The position numbers and the translations under genes are program-made. Positions 56,027 to 64,000 of a stretch of DNA of 64,000 bases are shown here, piece by piece. Numbering within the stretch: position 1 is the stretch's first letter; each line of letters starts with the position of its first letter. Location of the stretch: NCBI GenBank assembly GCA_021773015.1, contig JAJFKW010000001.1:806001-870000 (forward strand), read 5' to 3'. The notes under the pieces are model-generated. The model worked only from the letters and a program-made list of their open reading frames with translations, was not told where the DNA came from and searched no databases. The DNA comes from Woeseia sp. (GTDB taxonomy: Bacteria; Pseudomonadota; Gammaproteobacteria; Steroidobacterales; Woeseiaceae).

Positions 56027-56913
56027 TTAATGGACAGTTTGTAGTTGTCCTATGGCACGTTTCTCATACGCGACCGGACTTATATTACCAAGATAGCTGT
56101 GTCGGCGTTTTCGATTGTAGAAGCTCTCGATGTAGTCGAAGATATCTTGCTTCGCTTCATCTCTGGTTAGATAACGTGTTTGGTTTACGCGCTCGCGTTT
56201 CAGTAGCCCGAAGAAGCTTTCGACGACGGCATTGTCGTAACAGTTTCCCCGAGCACTCATGCTGCACGTGATGCCATGCTTGTTGAGCTCATCGCGGAAG
56301 TCTTCACTTGTATACTGCGCGCCACGATCAGAGTGATGCAGCAATACACCATCAGGTTGTCGCTGCTCGATCGCCATGTTCAGTGCATCGATAGCCAGGT
56401 GACGACTGTTCCATCGATCCATCGATCCATTGACCAACCGACGATGCGACGCGAGTAAAGGTCCATAACAACGGCCAGGTACAACCAACCCTGATGGGTT
56501 GCGATGTAGGTAATATCCGCCGCCCAGCGCTGGTTCGGTTCTGATGCTGAGAAATCCTGTTTGAGAAGATTGTCCGCTACAGCGTGGGCGGGGTCACGCT
56601 GGGTTGTGACCTTAAAACGCCGTTTAGGACATCCCCTGAGGCCCGCGCGGTGCATCAGTTGGGCGACTCGGTGGAGCCCGCAACGAGAGCCTTCTTCTTT
56701 GAGCTCGGCCCAGATCCTGGGGCTTCCATAGACGCCGCCGCTGGCCGCATGGATACGCTTTATTGCCGCTAACAGATGTCGACCGTCTTGCACTCTCTGA
56801 CTCTCAGGGCGACTCCGCCACGCGTAGTAACCGCTGCGCGACACCGCTAGAAGCTGACACATTAGCTCTACGGGATACTGGTCGCGGCGTCGAGTGATAC
56901 ACGCATATCTCAC
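56027..56913 (-). pseudogene. IS3-family transposase OrfB, frameshifted by 8-bp duplication
   Basis: DDE transposase. The first part (56380-56913) has the HTH_21 domain, GVYGSPRIW and the first D in WAADITYI; the second (56027-56488, other frame) has HSDRGAQYTS and VVESFFGLLKRER with the second D and the E. At 56411-56426 the word ccatcgat stands twice in tandem; deleting one copy restores a single frame reading VGWSMDRWNSRHLAID. The GTG start at 56913 overlaps the orfA stop. Confidence 0.9.
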
Positions 56914-57203
56914 TTCGACTCCTTGGCAAAGAAAACCGCCGCATCTTTTAAAAAATCCCGTTCCTGTTCAGCTCTTTTAAGTTTGCGCTTAAGCTCGACC
57001 ACCTCCTCACTCTGTGACTGCTTCAGACCTGGAAACGCTTCGTCACCCTCCAAACGAAACTGATCTCGCCAACGCCGAAGCTGCCGTTCACTGACCCCGA
57101 GATCCTCACAGACTTCTTTGTCCGTCACGCCATCTTCGCTGGCCCGTCGTAAAGCAAGACCCTTAAACTCTGAGCTGTAACGCTGGTACTTCTTCTTCGT
57201 CAT
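56910..57203 (-). CDS. IS3-family transposase OrfA
   Basis: A 97-residue OrfA with helix-turn-helix (YSSEFKGLALRRASEDGVTDKEVCEDLGVSERQLRRW) and leucine-zipper-like C-terminus (VVELKRKLKRAEQERDFLK). The run gattttttaaaaga near its end is where IS3-family programmed -1 frameshifting to OrfAB may occur. Broken OrfB makes the element inert. Confidence 0.92.
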   Translation of the reverse strand: MTKKKYQRYSSEFKGLALRRASEDGVTDKEVCEDLGVSERQLRRWRDQFRLEGDEAFPGLKQSQSEEVVELKRKLKRAEQERDFLKDAAVFFAKESK

Positions 57204-57476
57204 GCTGCACCTCCTTCCGCATTATTGCGGACAATCAAGGTGTCCATCAAAATGGGGGAAGACCTTACAGCGGTCGTTCGATCTCGATATTGACTGTCAG
57301 TGACTGTCCGATCAACTGCCGACAATCATAGCTAGCAGCACCGCATGATTCACGCCTCAAGCATCCGTTCTTGTGTCCCACGAAGACTCGAGGACGGTCA
57401 CTGAATCCATCCCCTGCGCGGGCGAGATCGGATATCTGACCGGAGCGGACAGCCGATCTGAGGTAGAATTCCGCCA

Positions 57477-58193
57477 ATGGTGAATACAGGTAGAAATCTC
57501 AATCTTATTAGCGCAGGTATTATCGTATATCTGTTATCGGGCGCGGATTTTCAAGCGATAGGCGTGTCCGGCCTCTCTTGGGACATTGAATACCCTCATG
57601 TGGTCAAGTTTGCGGCCGAACTCTTTTGGATTTGGATGGTGATTGCACATGGGATAGCAGACCGGCAAGGCGTGTATTATCGGGCGTGCATCGCACAATC
57701 GGCTGACAAGACACTTCCGGGAACGCCCAGAGGTACAACGGCAGATGAGATGGCGGCCGCGAAGAAGCAACTTGAATCGGCGTTGTCGTTCTACGGAATT
57801 CCGTTGATTGAACAGCGACAACAATCTCGATTTGCGCTCGCTTATGTGGACAAGAGAGGCTATAGACCGGTTGTTTATGTTTGCTAAGTAGCAAAGGAGC
57901 AACAGCTTCAGCCAACTAGCGTCCGAGAGGTTGGTGACAATGTTGTAATTTGGGTCGATACCCCTGCATCCGAGCGATACAGCTTCTTCCAGCTTCTCTG
58001 ACAGTTTCCAGACGTGCTAGTCAGAGTGTTGCGAAATGAGGTAGAAGTTGTGGCGCATCGAATACTGCCTTGGGCCTTCGCGGTAGTTGTGGCGTCGTTG
58101 CTAATATCAAACATATTTATAGATGTGAGTGAATTGTCTCGGATATTCTATTTTCCAAGCCCGTCGATTAGTTATCTTCCGACCGCTGCCTGA
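57477..58193 (+). pseudogene. Decayed membrane-protein gene with two in-frame stops
   Basis: One frame runs from ATG 57477 to a stop at 58191, broken by TAA at 57885-57887 and TGA at 57999-58001. All three pieces look like one protein: an N-terminal hydrophobic segment (LISAGIIVYLLSGADF), a middle (FYGIPLIEQRQ, VDKRGYRPVVYV, then VREVGDNVVIWVDTPASERY) and a C-terminal helix (ILPWAFAVVVASLLISNIF). The first piece alone is 136 residues. No family recognised; nonsense decay is the simplest reading. Confidence 0.6.
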
Positions 58194-58508
58194 CATGGGC
58201 AGTGGCGACTGCGCACTGAACGCCGAGAATCTTATGCTTCATATACGTTTTCGTTATACGATCAACGAGATGTGTGATCAATTCATCATATTTGTTCAGC
58301 TCTATCGGTCATAGACTATTCGTAGGAATTCTGCGTATATACGAAAGACTTGTCATTTCGCTTCTTAGTCCCGTCCAACTTCATACGCGCGCGCGGAGAA
58401 GATTGACCTTGTCAAATCAGATTGACTGTTACTATCTCGCTGCCTATAAATATTCTGCGTTCGTCGTTTACATCTTTTGGCACGTTTTCTTGAAGTCGGA
58501 ACATTGGC
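58194..58508. other. Intergenic stretch in the island, AT-richer
   Basis: About 315 bases with only short out-of-frame open stretches. No ribosome site, hairpin or repeat of note is seen. Confidence 0.5.
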
Positions 58509-59531
58509 ATGCGCTTTATACCCAAGATTATGTTTGCGCTGGCGTTTCTTGCATTCCTAGCGATGATCGGCAGGTATTATGTTGGCAACTCGACAATTAC
58601 TATCGACCCCACGAACGATGTTCTAGGCGACGTATCGAACGATGGTCTGAACGAAGAATCCGCGAATGACGAAGTACAGATAGGGTGGAGCAACGAGAAC
58701 GTTGATCTGGAACCATCTTCCGATAGCAATGGATTAATCGCACGTCTAGAGTCACCAAGCCAAACGGTCGAACTTGAGCGCTCGACGCTCGATATTTCCG
58801 AACCCCTGGCCAGCAAGTATGACAGGTTAGTGCTCAATGCGTTTGACGGTGACGCAGATTCCGCATTTGAGCTAGCAAGGTCGCTAGCAGAGTGTTTTAC
58901 GGCGCCGAGAGATCCTGACCAACTACATCAGTTGATAAATTTCACATACCAAACCCGTAGGATCGAAGGAAACGCTTTTCCAATTGACGACTTAGAAGAT
59001 GAAATTGAAAGAATAAATAATCGTTATCAGTATTGCTTAGACATAGATAGCGAGCAAACTCTCGACCATTTTATTTTCATGAAGAAGGCTGCTGAAAACG
59101 GCAGTCTCGAAGCAAAAATTGAACTGCTCAACTATGCAGGTCTACCAAATGATGCACGTGCGGTTGGATATGCAAGGGCATGGACCACTGACGAGGAAAG
59201 AATTCAAGATGTTGTTCGTCACCTTCAAGATGCCGCTGCGGCTGGTAGCGCGGAGGCAACATTCATCCTTGGGTCAAGAGCAGCCGAAGTACCCGAATTA
59301 TTTACGTCGATAGAGCAAGCGGCCTATGCGATGGCAGGTGCTCAGATAATGGTAGCGAGCGGTCGGGACCACGGGCAGCCGGAGCTTTTTTTGGGCGTAA
59401 TTCGTCGAACCTACATGGGGCTTGGGCCTGGCGATGCGGAAGCAGCGCTGGAGCTTGCTAATGAATTAATTGGAAGTGATCGCTGCTGTTTTTTTATTGG
59501 ACGTAAACAGAAATTAGGAGAATCGAAATGA
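58509..59531 (+). CDS. Sel1-like repeat protein, exported or membrane-anchored
   Basis: A 340-residue protein with an N-terminal hydrophobic helix (MRFIPKIMFALAFLAFLAMIG), an acidic linker (about 35-75) and several degenerate Sel1-like helix pairs: GDADSAFELARSL, NGSLEAKIELLNYAG, GSAEATFILGSRA, GDAEAALELANELIG. Such repeats mediate protein contact in the periplasm. It overlaps the next gene by four bases (ATGA), so the two are one operon. No enzyme motif seen; function unknown. Confidence 0.65.
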   Translation: MRFIPKIMFALAFLAFLAMIGRYYVGNSTITIDPTNDVLGDVSNDGLNEESANDEVQIGWSNENVDLEPSSDSNGLIARLESPSQTVELERSTLDISEPLASKYDRLVLNAFDGDADSAFELARSLAECFTAPRDPDQLHQLINFTYQTRRIEGNAFPIDDLEDEIERINNRYQYCLDIDSEQTLDHFIFMKKAAENGSLEAKIELLNYAGLPNDARAVGYARAWTTDEERIQDVVRHLQDAAAAGSAEATFILGSRAAEVPELFTSIEQAAYAMAGAQIMVASGRDHGQPELFLGVIRRTYMGLGPGDAEAALELANELIGSDRCCFFIGRKQKLGESK

Positions 59532-59968
59532 AAATCGTCAGAAGTTTAGCAACTTTATTGTCGGCCGTTTTGTTATTGGTTCCGATTGCGTACACTCCAA
59601 TTGCTCTTGGAGACGAGCCGGAGAATTCGTTTACCTGCGACTGTAATCCTGAAAACTCCAATTTAGCATCTTCTTACGCCGGCCAGTACAATCTTCCAGT
59701 GGGCACCGAGTTTACCATTACCAACAAGAATTCTGGCGACACGCAGAAGTGGAAAGTAACTTCGACTGCGAACCCGAATCTTCCGACCGTCCAAAAGCAA
59801 GGCGGTCTGAGTATTAGGGCTAATCTCGGCGGCGGCGTAGGTGGGCTGTTTCCCCTTATCAACGGTGTCTTAGTTGATAACGGATGGGTCGTCGGCGTAA
59901 ACATGACTGGTGGCGCGCATTTGATGGGTGTTTGTTTAAGCGTAAATGGCTGCGACTCCAGCTGGTAA
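59528..59968 (+). CDS. Small secreted cysteine-containing protein
   Basis: A 146-residue protein with signal peptide (MKIVRSLATLLSAVLLLVPI, cleavage probably after ALG) and a mature domain starting CDCNPENSN, with a glycine-rich segment GGGVGGLFPL and cysteines near the end (MGVCLSVNGCDSSW) that could pair as disulfides. AGGAG lies nine bases upstream, at the end of the previous gene. No family recognised; possibly the secreted partner of the Sel1-like protein. Confidence 0.6.
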   Translation: MKIVRSLATLLSAVLLLVPIAYTPIALGDEPENSFTCDCNPENSNLASSYAGQYNLPVGTEFTITNKNSGDTQKWKVTSTANPNLPTVQKQGGLSIRANLGGGVGGLFPLINGVLVDNGWVVGVNMTGGAHLMGVCLSVNGCDSSW

Positions 59969-60312
59969 CCGATAAGAACTCGTGAAATTGTTGGGTTGTT
60001 GATTGGGTATCAGTTGATCAAACGCTAGGACTAACCTAAAAATGCGAAGGAAGAATCCGTGTAGCTATCTCTGCCAACAGTTCGCGGTTTCTCCCTAGCG
60101 CAGTCTATGGATTACGGTTCGCCAGTATCTTTCGCAGATTTTCGTTTGCGGTTGTTCTACCGCTCTCGGCAGCCACCGCAGCCCACATGCTGAGGTCCAC
60201 GAATCCGACACAAAGCAATAATGAACGCCAGGCGGACTACGGAATCCTCTCACCCCGACCAAATCCTCCGCAGCCAGATATTAAAATGAGGCAAGCCACT
60301 AATTCGCGGCGG
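59969..60312. other. Island right end and junction, no gene
   Basis: No protein-coding gene or terminator found; it contains the right att repeat at 60242-60262. The pilus operon ends at 60313 from the other side. Confidence 0.6.
60242..60262 (+). repeat. attR: copy of the tRNA-Pro 3' end, right island junction
   Basis: Exact 21-base copy of 53799-53819, in the same orientation; the preceding bases (g instead of c) and following bases differ from the tRNA. There is no tRNA here, so the match has no other explanation than integration or recombination. Confidence 0.85.
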
Positions 60313-61674
60313 CTATTCTTGCTTCGGACGTACTGGTGGGCCGCTGAAAACGGCATCCATTTCCTCATCGAGATCTCTAGTCTCCAGGTCCTGGCGCGAT
60401 TCAATTGAATCGATTTTATCCCGTGTTTGTTTCGCGATCTGTATTCCATCGTTGCCGACAATCGTCGGTTTGATCAATACAACCGTCTCTGTATTGGTAT
60501 TTAGTTTCTGCCTGTTCGAAAACAGGCGTCCAATGCCTGGAATTTTACTAATGATCGGAACGCCCTGTTTACTTTCGTCAATTCTGTGTTTAATCAAGCC
60601 GCCGACAAACACCGTTTCGCCATCTCCAACGATCATCCGCGTGGAGACTTCGGTCGTTGATTGCGATGGTATACCGGTAATGGGATCAATAACCCCTGTA
60701 CTAACCTCTGGGTGAATAATCATCATAATTTTGCCGTCGGCATCCACCGTGGCTGTAACTCTCAGAATCACACCCGACTCAAGAAATTCAATGCTCTCCG
60801 TCGTTACTTGATTAATGGTTGTAGTAACCGAATAACCGCGGCGATCACCGATGATAACTGACGACTCCTGTTTTTCTAGCGCGAGCAGTTTCGGCGTCGA
60901 CAACGTGCGCACCCTGCCCTGTGACGTCAACGCATTCAGTTGCGCCGCAATATCTGGCGTTGAAAGATCGAAGAACAATCCTGAGCTCGACGAGTCACCC
61001 AGATTTTGCGTTCCGAAACTACCGGACCCTCCGTCACTATCAAAAAATCTGCTCCAGTCAACACCATAAGAATCTTCGTCAGTCAGCGTCACCTCTAATA
61101 TTTTCGCTTCAATAAGTATCTGTTTTGGCTGTCGATCAATCTCTTGAATCAACTTGGCAGTTCGGCGCAAAAATTCTGGCGTGTCTTCAACGAGTACGAT
61201 GCCCTTATCCGCAAATACGGTGAGCTCTCCGTATTCGGACAGAAAGGGTCTTAGCAGAGGTTCCATCTCTTCGACATTCGCGTACTGTAAAGAGAAGCTG
61301 CGAACGCGAGTCAGCGCATCTGGCGCATATTTGCCTGCTTCATCTCGGTCAACAATGAAGTAATTTCCATCATAATATTCAACGGCTAACCCCGCTGCAT
61401 TCGCTATCGCGCGAATCGCTTCCGGTACCAGCATGTCATACAGGCTAAACGAAACCGTATCCGTATTGTCTGTCGACACAAAAACGTTAACCCTCTGCTC
61501 CCGCGAAATCATATCCATGACGTCGGCCAATTCAGCGTCTTTCATCGTCATGCTGATTCGATGTTCTGACACTTGTGCGTTTGCGCTTATACTTATCAGA
61601 GTAATAGCCGCTATCGCGATAAACACAATGAGTTGAGTATGGGTCATGGATTGAAATTTACCGCTACTCACCAT
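60313..61674 (-). CDS. Secretin of a type IV pilus/MSHA-type system (PilQ/MshL-like)
   Basis: Outer-membrane secretin, 453 residues with a signal peptide (to about ANAQ). Residues 40-115 form an STN-like N-domain (SFSLYDMLVPEAIRAIANAAGLAVEYYDGN), then an N1-type domain (DKGIVLVEDTPEFLRRTAKL) and the secretin barrel (QILIEAKILEV, GQ/GRVRTLSTPKLLA, GETVFVGGLIKHR, IPGIGRLFSN). PilQ proper is longer (>600 residues with AMIN domains); this size and lack of AMIN fit MshL/GspD-like forms. Good GGGAG site, and it overlaps the gene before it by 11 bases. Confidence 0.9.
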   Translation of the reverse strand: MVSSGKFQSMTHTQLIVFIAIAAITLISISANAQVSEHRISMTMKDAELADVMDMISREQRVNVFVSTDNTDTVSFSLYDMLVPEAIRAIANAAGLAVEYYDGNYFIVDRDEAGKYAPDALTRVRSFSLQYANVEEMEPLLRPFLSEYGELTVFADKGIVLVEDTPEFLRRTAKLIQEIDRQPKQILIEAKILEVTLTDEDSYGVDWSRFFDSDGGSGSFGTQNLGDSSSSGLFFDLSTPDIAAQLNALTSQGRVRTLSTPKLLALEKQESSVIIGDRRGYSVTTTINQVTTESIEFLESGVILRVTATVDADGKIMMIIHPEVSTGVIDPITGIPSQSTTEVSTRMIVGDGETVFVGGLIKHRIDESKQGVPIISKIPGIGRLFSNRQKLNTNTETVVLIKPTIVGNDGIQIAKQTRDKIDSIESRQDLETRDLDEEMDAVFSGPPVRPKQE

Positions 61675-62032
61675 CGTCTCCCTGTTTTCGCCTTACGTAT
61701 ACTGTGCGAACTTCTCCGCGACTTTCAAAATCCACACGATTCTCGAAAATCTCAACAATTTTCCAGCCACGCGTAACGTCACCGGTCTGATAAATTTTTC
61801 CAAACACGTTCGCATATCTCTTCTTGGATCCGACAATTGTGGCTTGGACGACGATGTCTTCGCCTGGACGGCCAGATTCCGGCGATGACAGTCTATTTTC
61901 TGCCAGCCACTGTATAGCGGGCCGCGAGAATGGATTTCGATTCAATTCTGGTGCTTCGCTGCCGATTGCTGTGAGTGGCAGCAGCAGCACACTCGTCGGC
62001 AACCAGTGAGTCAATCTGCGATTCATATTCAC
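61664..62032 (-). CDS. PilP/MshK-like pilus assembly protein
   Basis: A 122-residue protein with signal sequence (LTHWLPTSVLLLPLTAIGSEA) and the RNPFSRP motif typical of PilP/GspC-like HR domains, then a beta-rich region (IVVQATIVGSKKRYANVFGKIYQTGD). In pilus systems this lipoprotein-like partner links the secretin to PilN-PilO. GTG start overlaps the previous stop (GTGA); ATG at 62026 also fits. Confidence 0.68.
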   Translation of the reverse strand: MNMNRRLTHWLPTSVLLLPLTAIGSEAPELNRNPFSRPAIQWLAENRLSSPESGRPGEDIVVQATIVGSKKRYANVFGKIYQTGDVTRGWKIVEIFENRVDFESRGEVRTVYVRRKQGDDGE

Positions 62033-62586
62033 TTCATTGCTCTGTAAGAAGCAAGGCTGAGATCTGCAACTAGTCGCGGATCGACATTCACGGTGTCAGC
62101 ACGACTCAACGCATACTCCTTGATCACGACGAAGCCCAGTTCGTTTTTTGCGTCCCATAGCCATTGATACAAATCGACATAGTTGCCAGACAGTTTGACC
62201 TTGAAGAGTACTTCCTGAAATATCTGAATCTCTTCTCCCGATGCTGGTTCTACGCTAACAAGATCGACATTATTCGCCCACGATATTTTTTGCAGCCGGC
62301 CGATAACGAATGCCTCGACCTCCTTGACGGGGAGGTCTGCGAGATCGCCATACAAACTGTGTTTTAGTTGTGCGATGTCGTCAGCCTTTTCTTGTAAAAG
62401 GCCTTCTAGATCCTCACCGTCTTGAGCCGGTAAGTGCAGCCGGGCAACCTCTTTTGAGGCGTTTAGGTAGCTTTTAATCTCGGGCAGCAACAGACCCGTC
62501 GCGACTAACGCCAGGATCACAGAACAACACCCTAGCAACAGTAAACCAAACTGCCGCGTGTCTATGTTCTCAATTAGCGCATTCAT
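62029..62586 (-). CDS. PilO/MshJ-like inner-membrane assembly protein
   Basis: A 185-residue protein with one N-terminal membrane helix (FGLLLLGCCSVILALVATGLLLP), a coiled-coil stretch and a ferredoxin-like PilO domain (VEAFVIGRLQKIS, KVKLSGNYVDLYQWLWDAKNELGFVVI). It is the third component after PilM and PilN. The start overlaps the pilN stop (TAATG). Confidence 0.78.
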   Translation of the reverse strand: MNALIENIDTRQFGLLLLGCCSVILALVATGLLLPEIKSYLNASKEVARLHLPAQDGEDLEGLLQEKADDIAQLKHSLYGDLADLPVKEVEAFVIGRLQKISWANNVDLVSVEPASGEEIQIFQEVLFKVKLSGNYVDLYQWLWDAKNELGFVVIKEYALSRADTVNVDPRLVADLSLASYRAMK

Positions 62587-63242
62587 TAACTTTCCTGCAA
62601 TTCACTATTCAGAATCACTGCAATGTTGAACTCAACTACTTGACCTTCTTCGTAATTGACTGTCGACGTTTTACTGACATTGACATCTTTCACGTCAACT
62701 TGAGAGAACAGCGAGCGTACAAATGAGGATAACGCCTGATGATCCCTAGCTTGTCCTCGAATTGTCATATGTGTTTCAACTTGCCAATTTTCCTCTTGCG
62801 TGCCGCCCGAATTGTTTTCAGTGATAATGAAGTAGCCGGTTTCTACACCGCGACTCACACCGTCAACGACTACTCCAGCTCGACGAAATTGCCAGCCGAC
62901 AAACCAGATATCATCTGCTGGCAGAGACTGATCAACGATCCTGAAAATGTCTTCGACGGCTGCTCCTGCACGTAGCCCTCGCAACATTGACCACTGGCTG
63001 CTGTATTCGGCGTACATCTTGTTCGTCTCATCGAGTTGTATACGCTGTCGCTGAAAGTTGGCACTCGCAAATTTCAGTTTTGACAACTCAGCGTTGGTAT
63101 TTTGTGCAGCGTGACTAATTGCAAAATATGCGGCAACCGTCAGAATCAGCAACGCTACGAGAACCAGTCCATAATTTCGAAGCATTGCCCGCTTGGTCAG
63201 CCAATGCCGATAATCTTGGGGAATTAAGTCCATATCAGACAT
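62586..63242 (-). CDS. PilN-like inner-membrane assembly protein
   Basis: A 218-residue PilN-type protein: cytoplasmic N-terminal motif MDLIPQDYRHWLTKRAML (comparable to the INLLP/NLLP peptide that binds PilM), a membrane helix (YGLVLVALLILTVAAYFAI), a coiled coil and a periplasmic ferredoxin-like domain. ATG 63242 overlaps the pilM-like gene by 8 bases. Confidence 0.8.
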   Translation of the reverse strand: MSDMDLIPQDYRHWLTKRAMLRNYGLVLVALLILTVAAYFAISHAAQNTNAELSKLKFASANFQRQRIQLDETNKMYAEYSSQWSMLRGLRAGAAVEDIFRIVDQSLPADDIWFVGWQFRRAGVVVDGVSRGVETGYFIITENNSGGTQEENWQVETHMTIRGQARDHQALSSFVRSLFSQVDVKDVNVSKTSTVNYEEGQVVEFNIAVILNSELQES

Positions 63243-64000
63243 TGAATAACTCACTCCGCAACGCGAGCCCTGTAGCAACAGCGATCTCCGGCGCGGCCGA
63301 CGAAGGAATTAGAGAATCGTTGCCGTGCGTCTCAGTGAACAGCGCCGGCGGATCAGGAATCTTTCGTACATCTACACCTGCCAGACCGCTTAATAACTTG
63401 GCAGAGCCCGGCCAGCGAGCGATGCTACCGAGTAGATAAACTTGCGTCTTAGCACCTCCCCTTGTCTCCGATGCTGCATACAAGAGTGCGCGTCTGATTT
63501 CGTCGACCAGATTAAGAAATTGCGGCTTCAATATTTCCGAAAGAGTATCGAGTAAACCGCTGCTATCGGCGCCAGTAGCATCCGATACCGTACTTTCATT
63601 GTCCCAAACCCCAGAGCGTGACACCAAACTACGTGCCATGTTCTCTGACATATCAAGCGTCTCAGAAATTCTCTGGATTAAGCTGTTCTCGCCTACGTCA
63701 ACCTCTTGGTCGAAAAGTAGGTCGCTACCGGACATCAACGTCAAATAGCACGCGCGACGACCGAAATTGAGGATGAGTGAATTGACAACTTCGTCGCCGC
63801 TAGACACCGTGCCAATTAGCCGACCGATTGCAACCGGGCCAATCTCCAGGTTTTGCACGTGCAAACCTGCCTTTCTAGCAAGCTCAAGGTAGTTTACGAC
63901 GGTACTGCGTTCGCTAACTGCCACGACGGCCAGACGTTCCTCACTTTTTGAGCGATTCCTCACTGGCATGTAGTCGAGTACGTAGTCGGAGATTTCGCCA
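63235..64000 (-). CDS. PilM/MshI-like actin-fold assembly protein, 5' end outside window
   Basis: The frame is open to the window edge (the last codons read G-E-I-S-D-Y-V-L-D-Y upstream of the first visible ATG at 63969), so the start lies beyond base 64000. Actin-like PilM-family features: VVAVSERSTVVNYLELARKAGLHVQNLEIGPVAIGRLI, NSLILNFGRRACYLTLMSGSDLLFDQEVDVG and VYLLGSIARWPGSAKLLSGLAGVDV. Membrane-peripheral, binds the PilN N-terminus. First visible gene of the minus-strand operon. Confidence 0.8.
   Translation of the reverse strand, partial: GEISDYVLDYMPVRNRSKSEERLAVVAVSERSTVVNYLELARKAGLHVQNLEIGPVAIGRLIGTVSSGDEVVNSLILNFGRRACYLTLMSGSDLLFDQEVDVGENSLIQRISETLDMSENMARSLVSRSGVWDNESTVSDATGADSSGLLDTLSEILKPQFLNLVDEIRRALLYAASETRGGAKTQVYLLGSIARWPGSAKLLSGLAGVDVRKIPDPPALFTETHGNDSLIPSSAAPEIAVATGLALRSELFNV

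Larger units (their letters stand above)
56012..57265 (-). mobile_element. IS3-family insertion sequence (inactive)
   Basis: A 1254-bp element. Imperfect terminal inverted repeats: left tggtcttgcccc and right (reverse complement) aggtcttccccc, similarity continuing to ATGGACA. The 3-bp target duplication TAC stands at 56009-56011 and 57266-57268. It encodes OrfA and a frame-broken OrfB on the minus strand. The transposase shows intact DDE motifs but an 8-bp tandem duplication has disrupted it. Confidence 0.9.
53799..60262. mobile_element. 6.4-kb genomic island in tRNA-Pro, integrase lost
   Basis: The segment is bounded by the 21-bp direct repeat of the tRNA-Pro 3' end. Inside lie genes not belonging to the neighbouring housekeeping or pilus operons: a cysteine-rich small protein, a PEP-CTERM protein, a secreted hydrolase, an IS3-family element, a decayed membrane-protein gene and two secreted unknowns. 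No integrase, excisionase or plasmid gene is present, so the island is either a remnant or was moved by an integrase encoded elsewhere. The right junction is 51 bases from the secretin gene end. Confidence 0.75.

Noticed and set aside
57885-58001. Selenocysteine or stop readthrough at the in-frame TGA and TAA
   Set aside because: There are two different stops, no bSECIS-like hairpin was evident after the TGA, and the surrounding gene lies in a decaying island; nonsense mutation is simpler.

Overview
The window reads as a free-living, Gram-negative gammaproteobacterium. Marker neighbourhoods support this: rsxABCDGE followed by nth, a homodimeric-type aceE-aceF-lpdA operon, rplU-rpmA-obgE divergent from a polyprenyl diphosphate synthase gene, and rpsT divergent from murJ-ribF-lspA. 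Type IV pilus genes, two GGDEF/EAL proteins, a PEP-CTERM protein and DUF4382/DUF5666-type lipoproteins suggest an environmental, surface-associated lifestyle. Genus cannot be fixed from the sequence alone. Base composition looks close to 50 percent GC, and GTG or TTG starts are common.

Layout. 1-8140: end of metG, the full Rnf/Rsx electron-transport complex, nth and a DUF1841 gene. 8255-12180: a DUF692 (MNIO, BufB/HvfB-like) enzyme, its DUF2063 partner, a DoxX membrane protein, then a membrane-anchored FMN glutamate-synthase-like protein. 12181-19402 (minus): pyruvate dehydrogenase operon with a Rieske oxygenase as its last gene. 19577-21831: an M17 aminopeptidase and RNase T. 21843-30047: two large c-di-GMP signalling proteins flanking small genes (glutaredoxin, BON lipoprotein, DUF1289) and a urate-hydroxylase-type membrane protein. 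30304-33751: a DUF4382-type lipoprotein, a sparse 0.9-kb stretch, tRNA-Thr(CGT) and a cysteine-free Fur-family regulator.

33943-45321 is a minor-pilin cluster: two FimT/GspH pseudopilins, pilV, pilW, pilX, two successive copies of a [small secreted two-cysteine protein + PilY1] cassette, and pilE. 45376-53500 holds housekeeping genes: lspA, ribF, murJ, rpsT, obgE, rpmA, rplU with a histone-H1-like tail, ispB-type synthase and a luciferase-like oxidoreductase. ileS is missing from its usual place between ribF and lspA.

53742-60262 is a 6.4-kb genomic island in the 3' end of tRNA-Pro(CGG). A 21-bp copy of the tRNA end lies at 60242-60262, just before the pilus secretin gene. The island has no integrase. 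It carries a PEP-CTERM protein, a secreted alpha/beta hydrolase, an IS3-family element inactivated by an 8-bp tandem duplication, a multi-stop membrane-protein pseudogene and several unrecognised secreted proteins. 60313-64000 (minus) is a pilMNOPQ or MSHA-type assembly operon whose first gene runs off the window.
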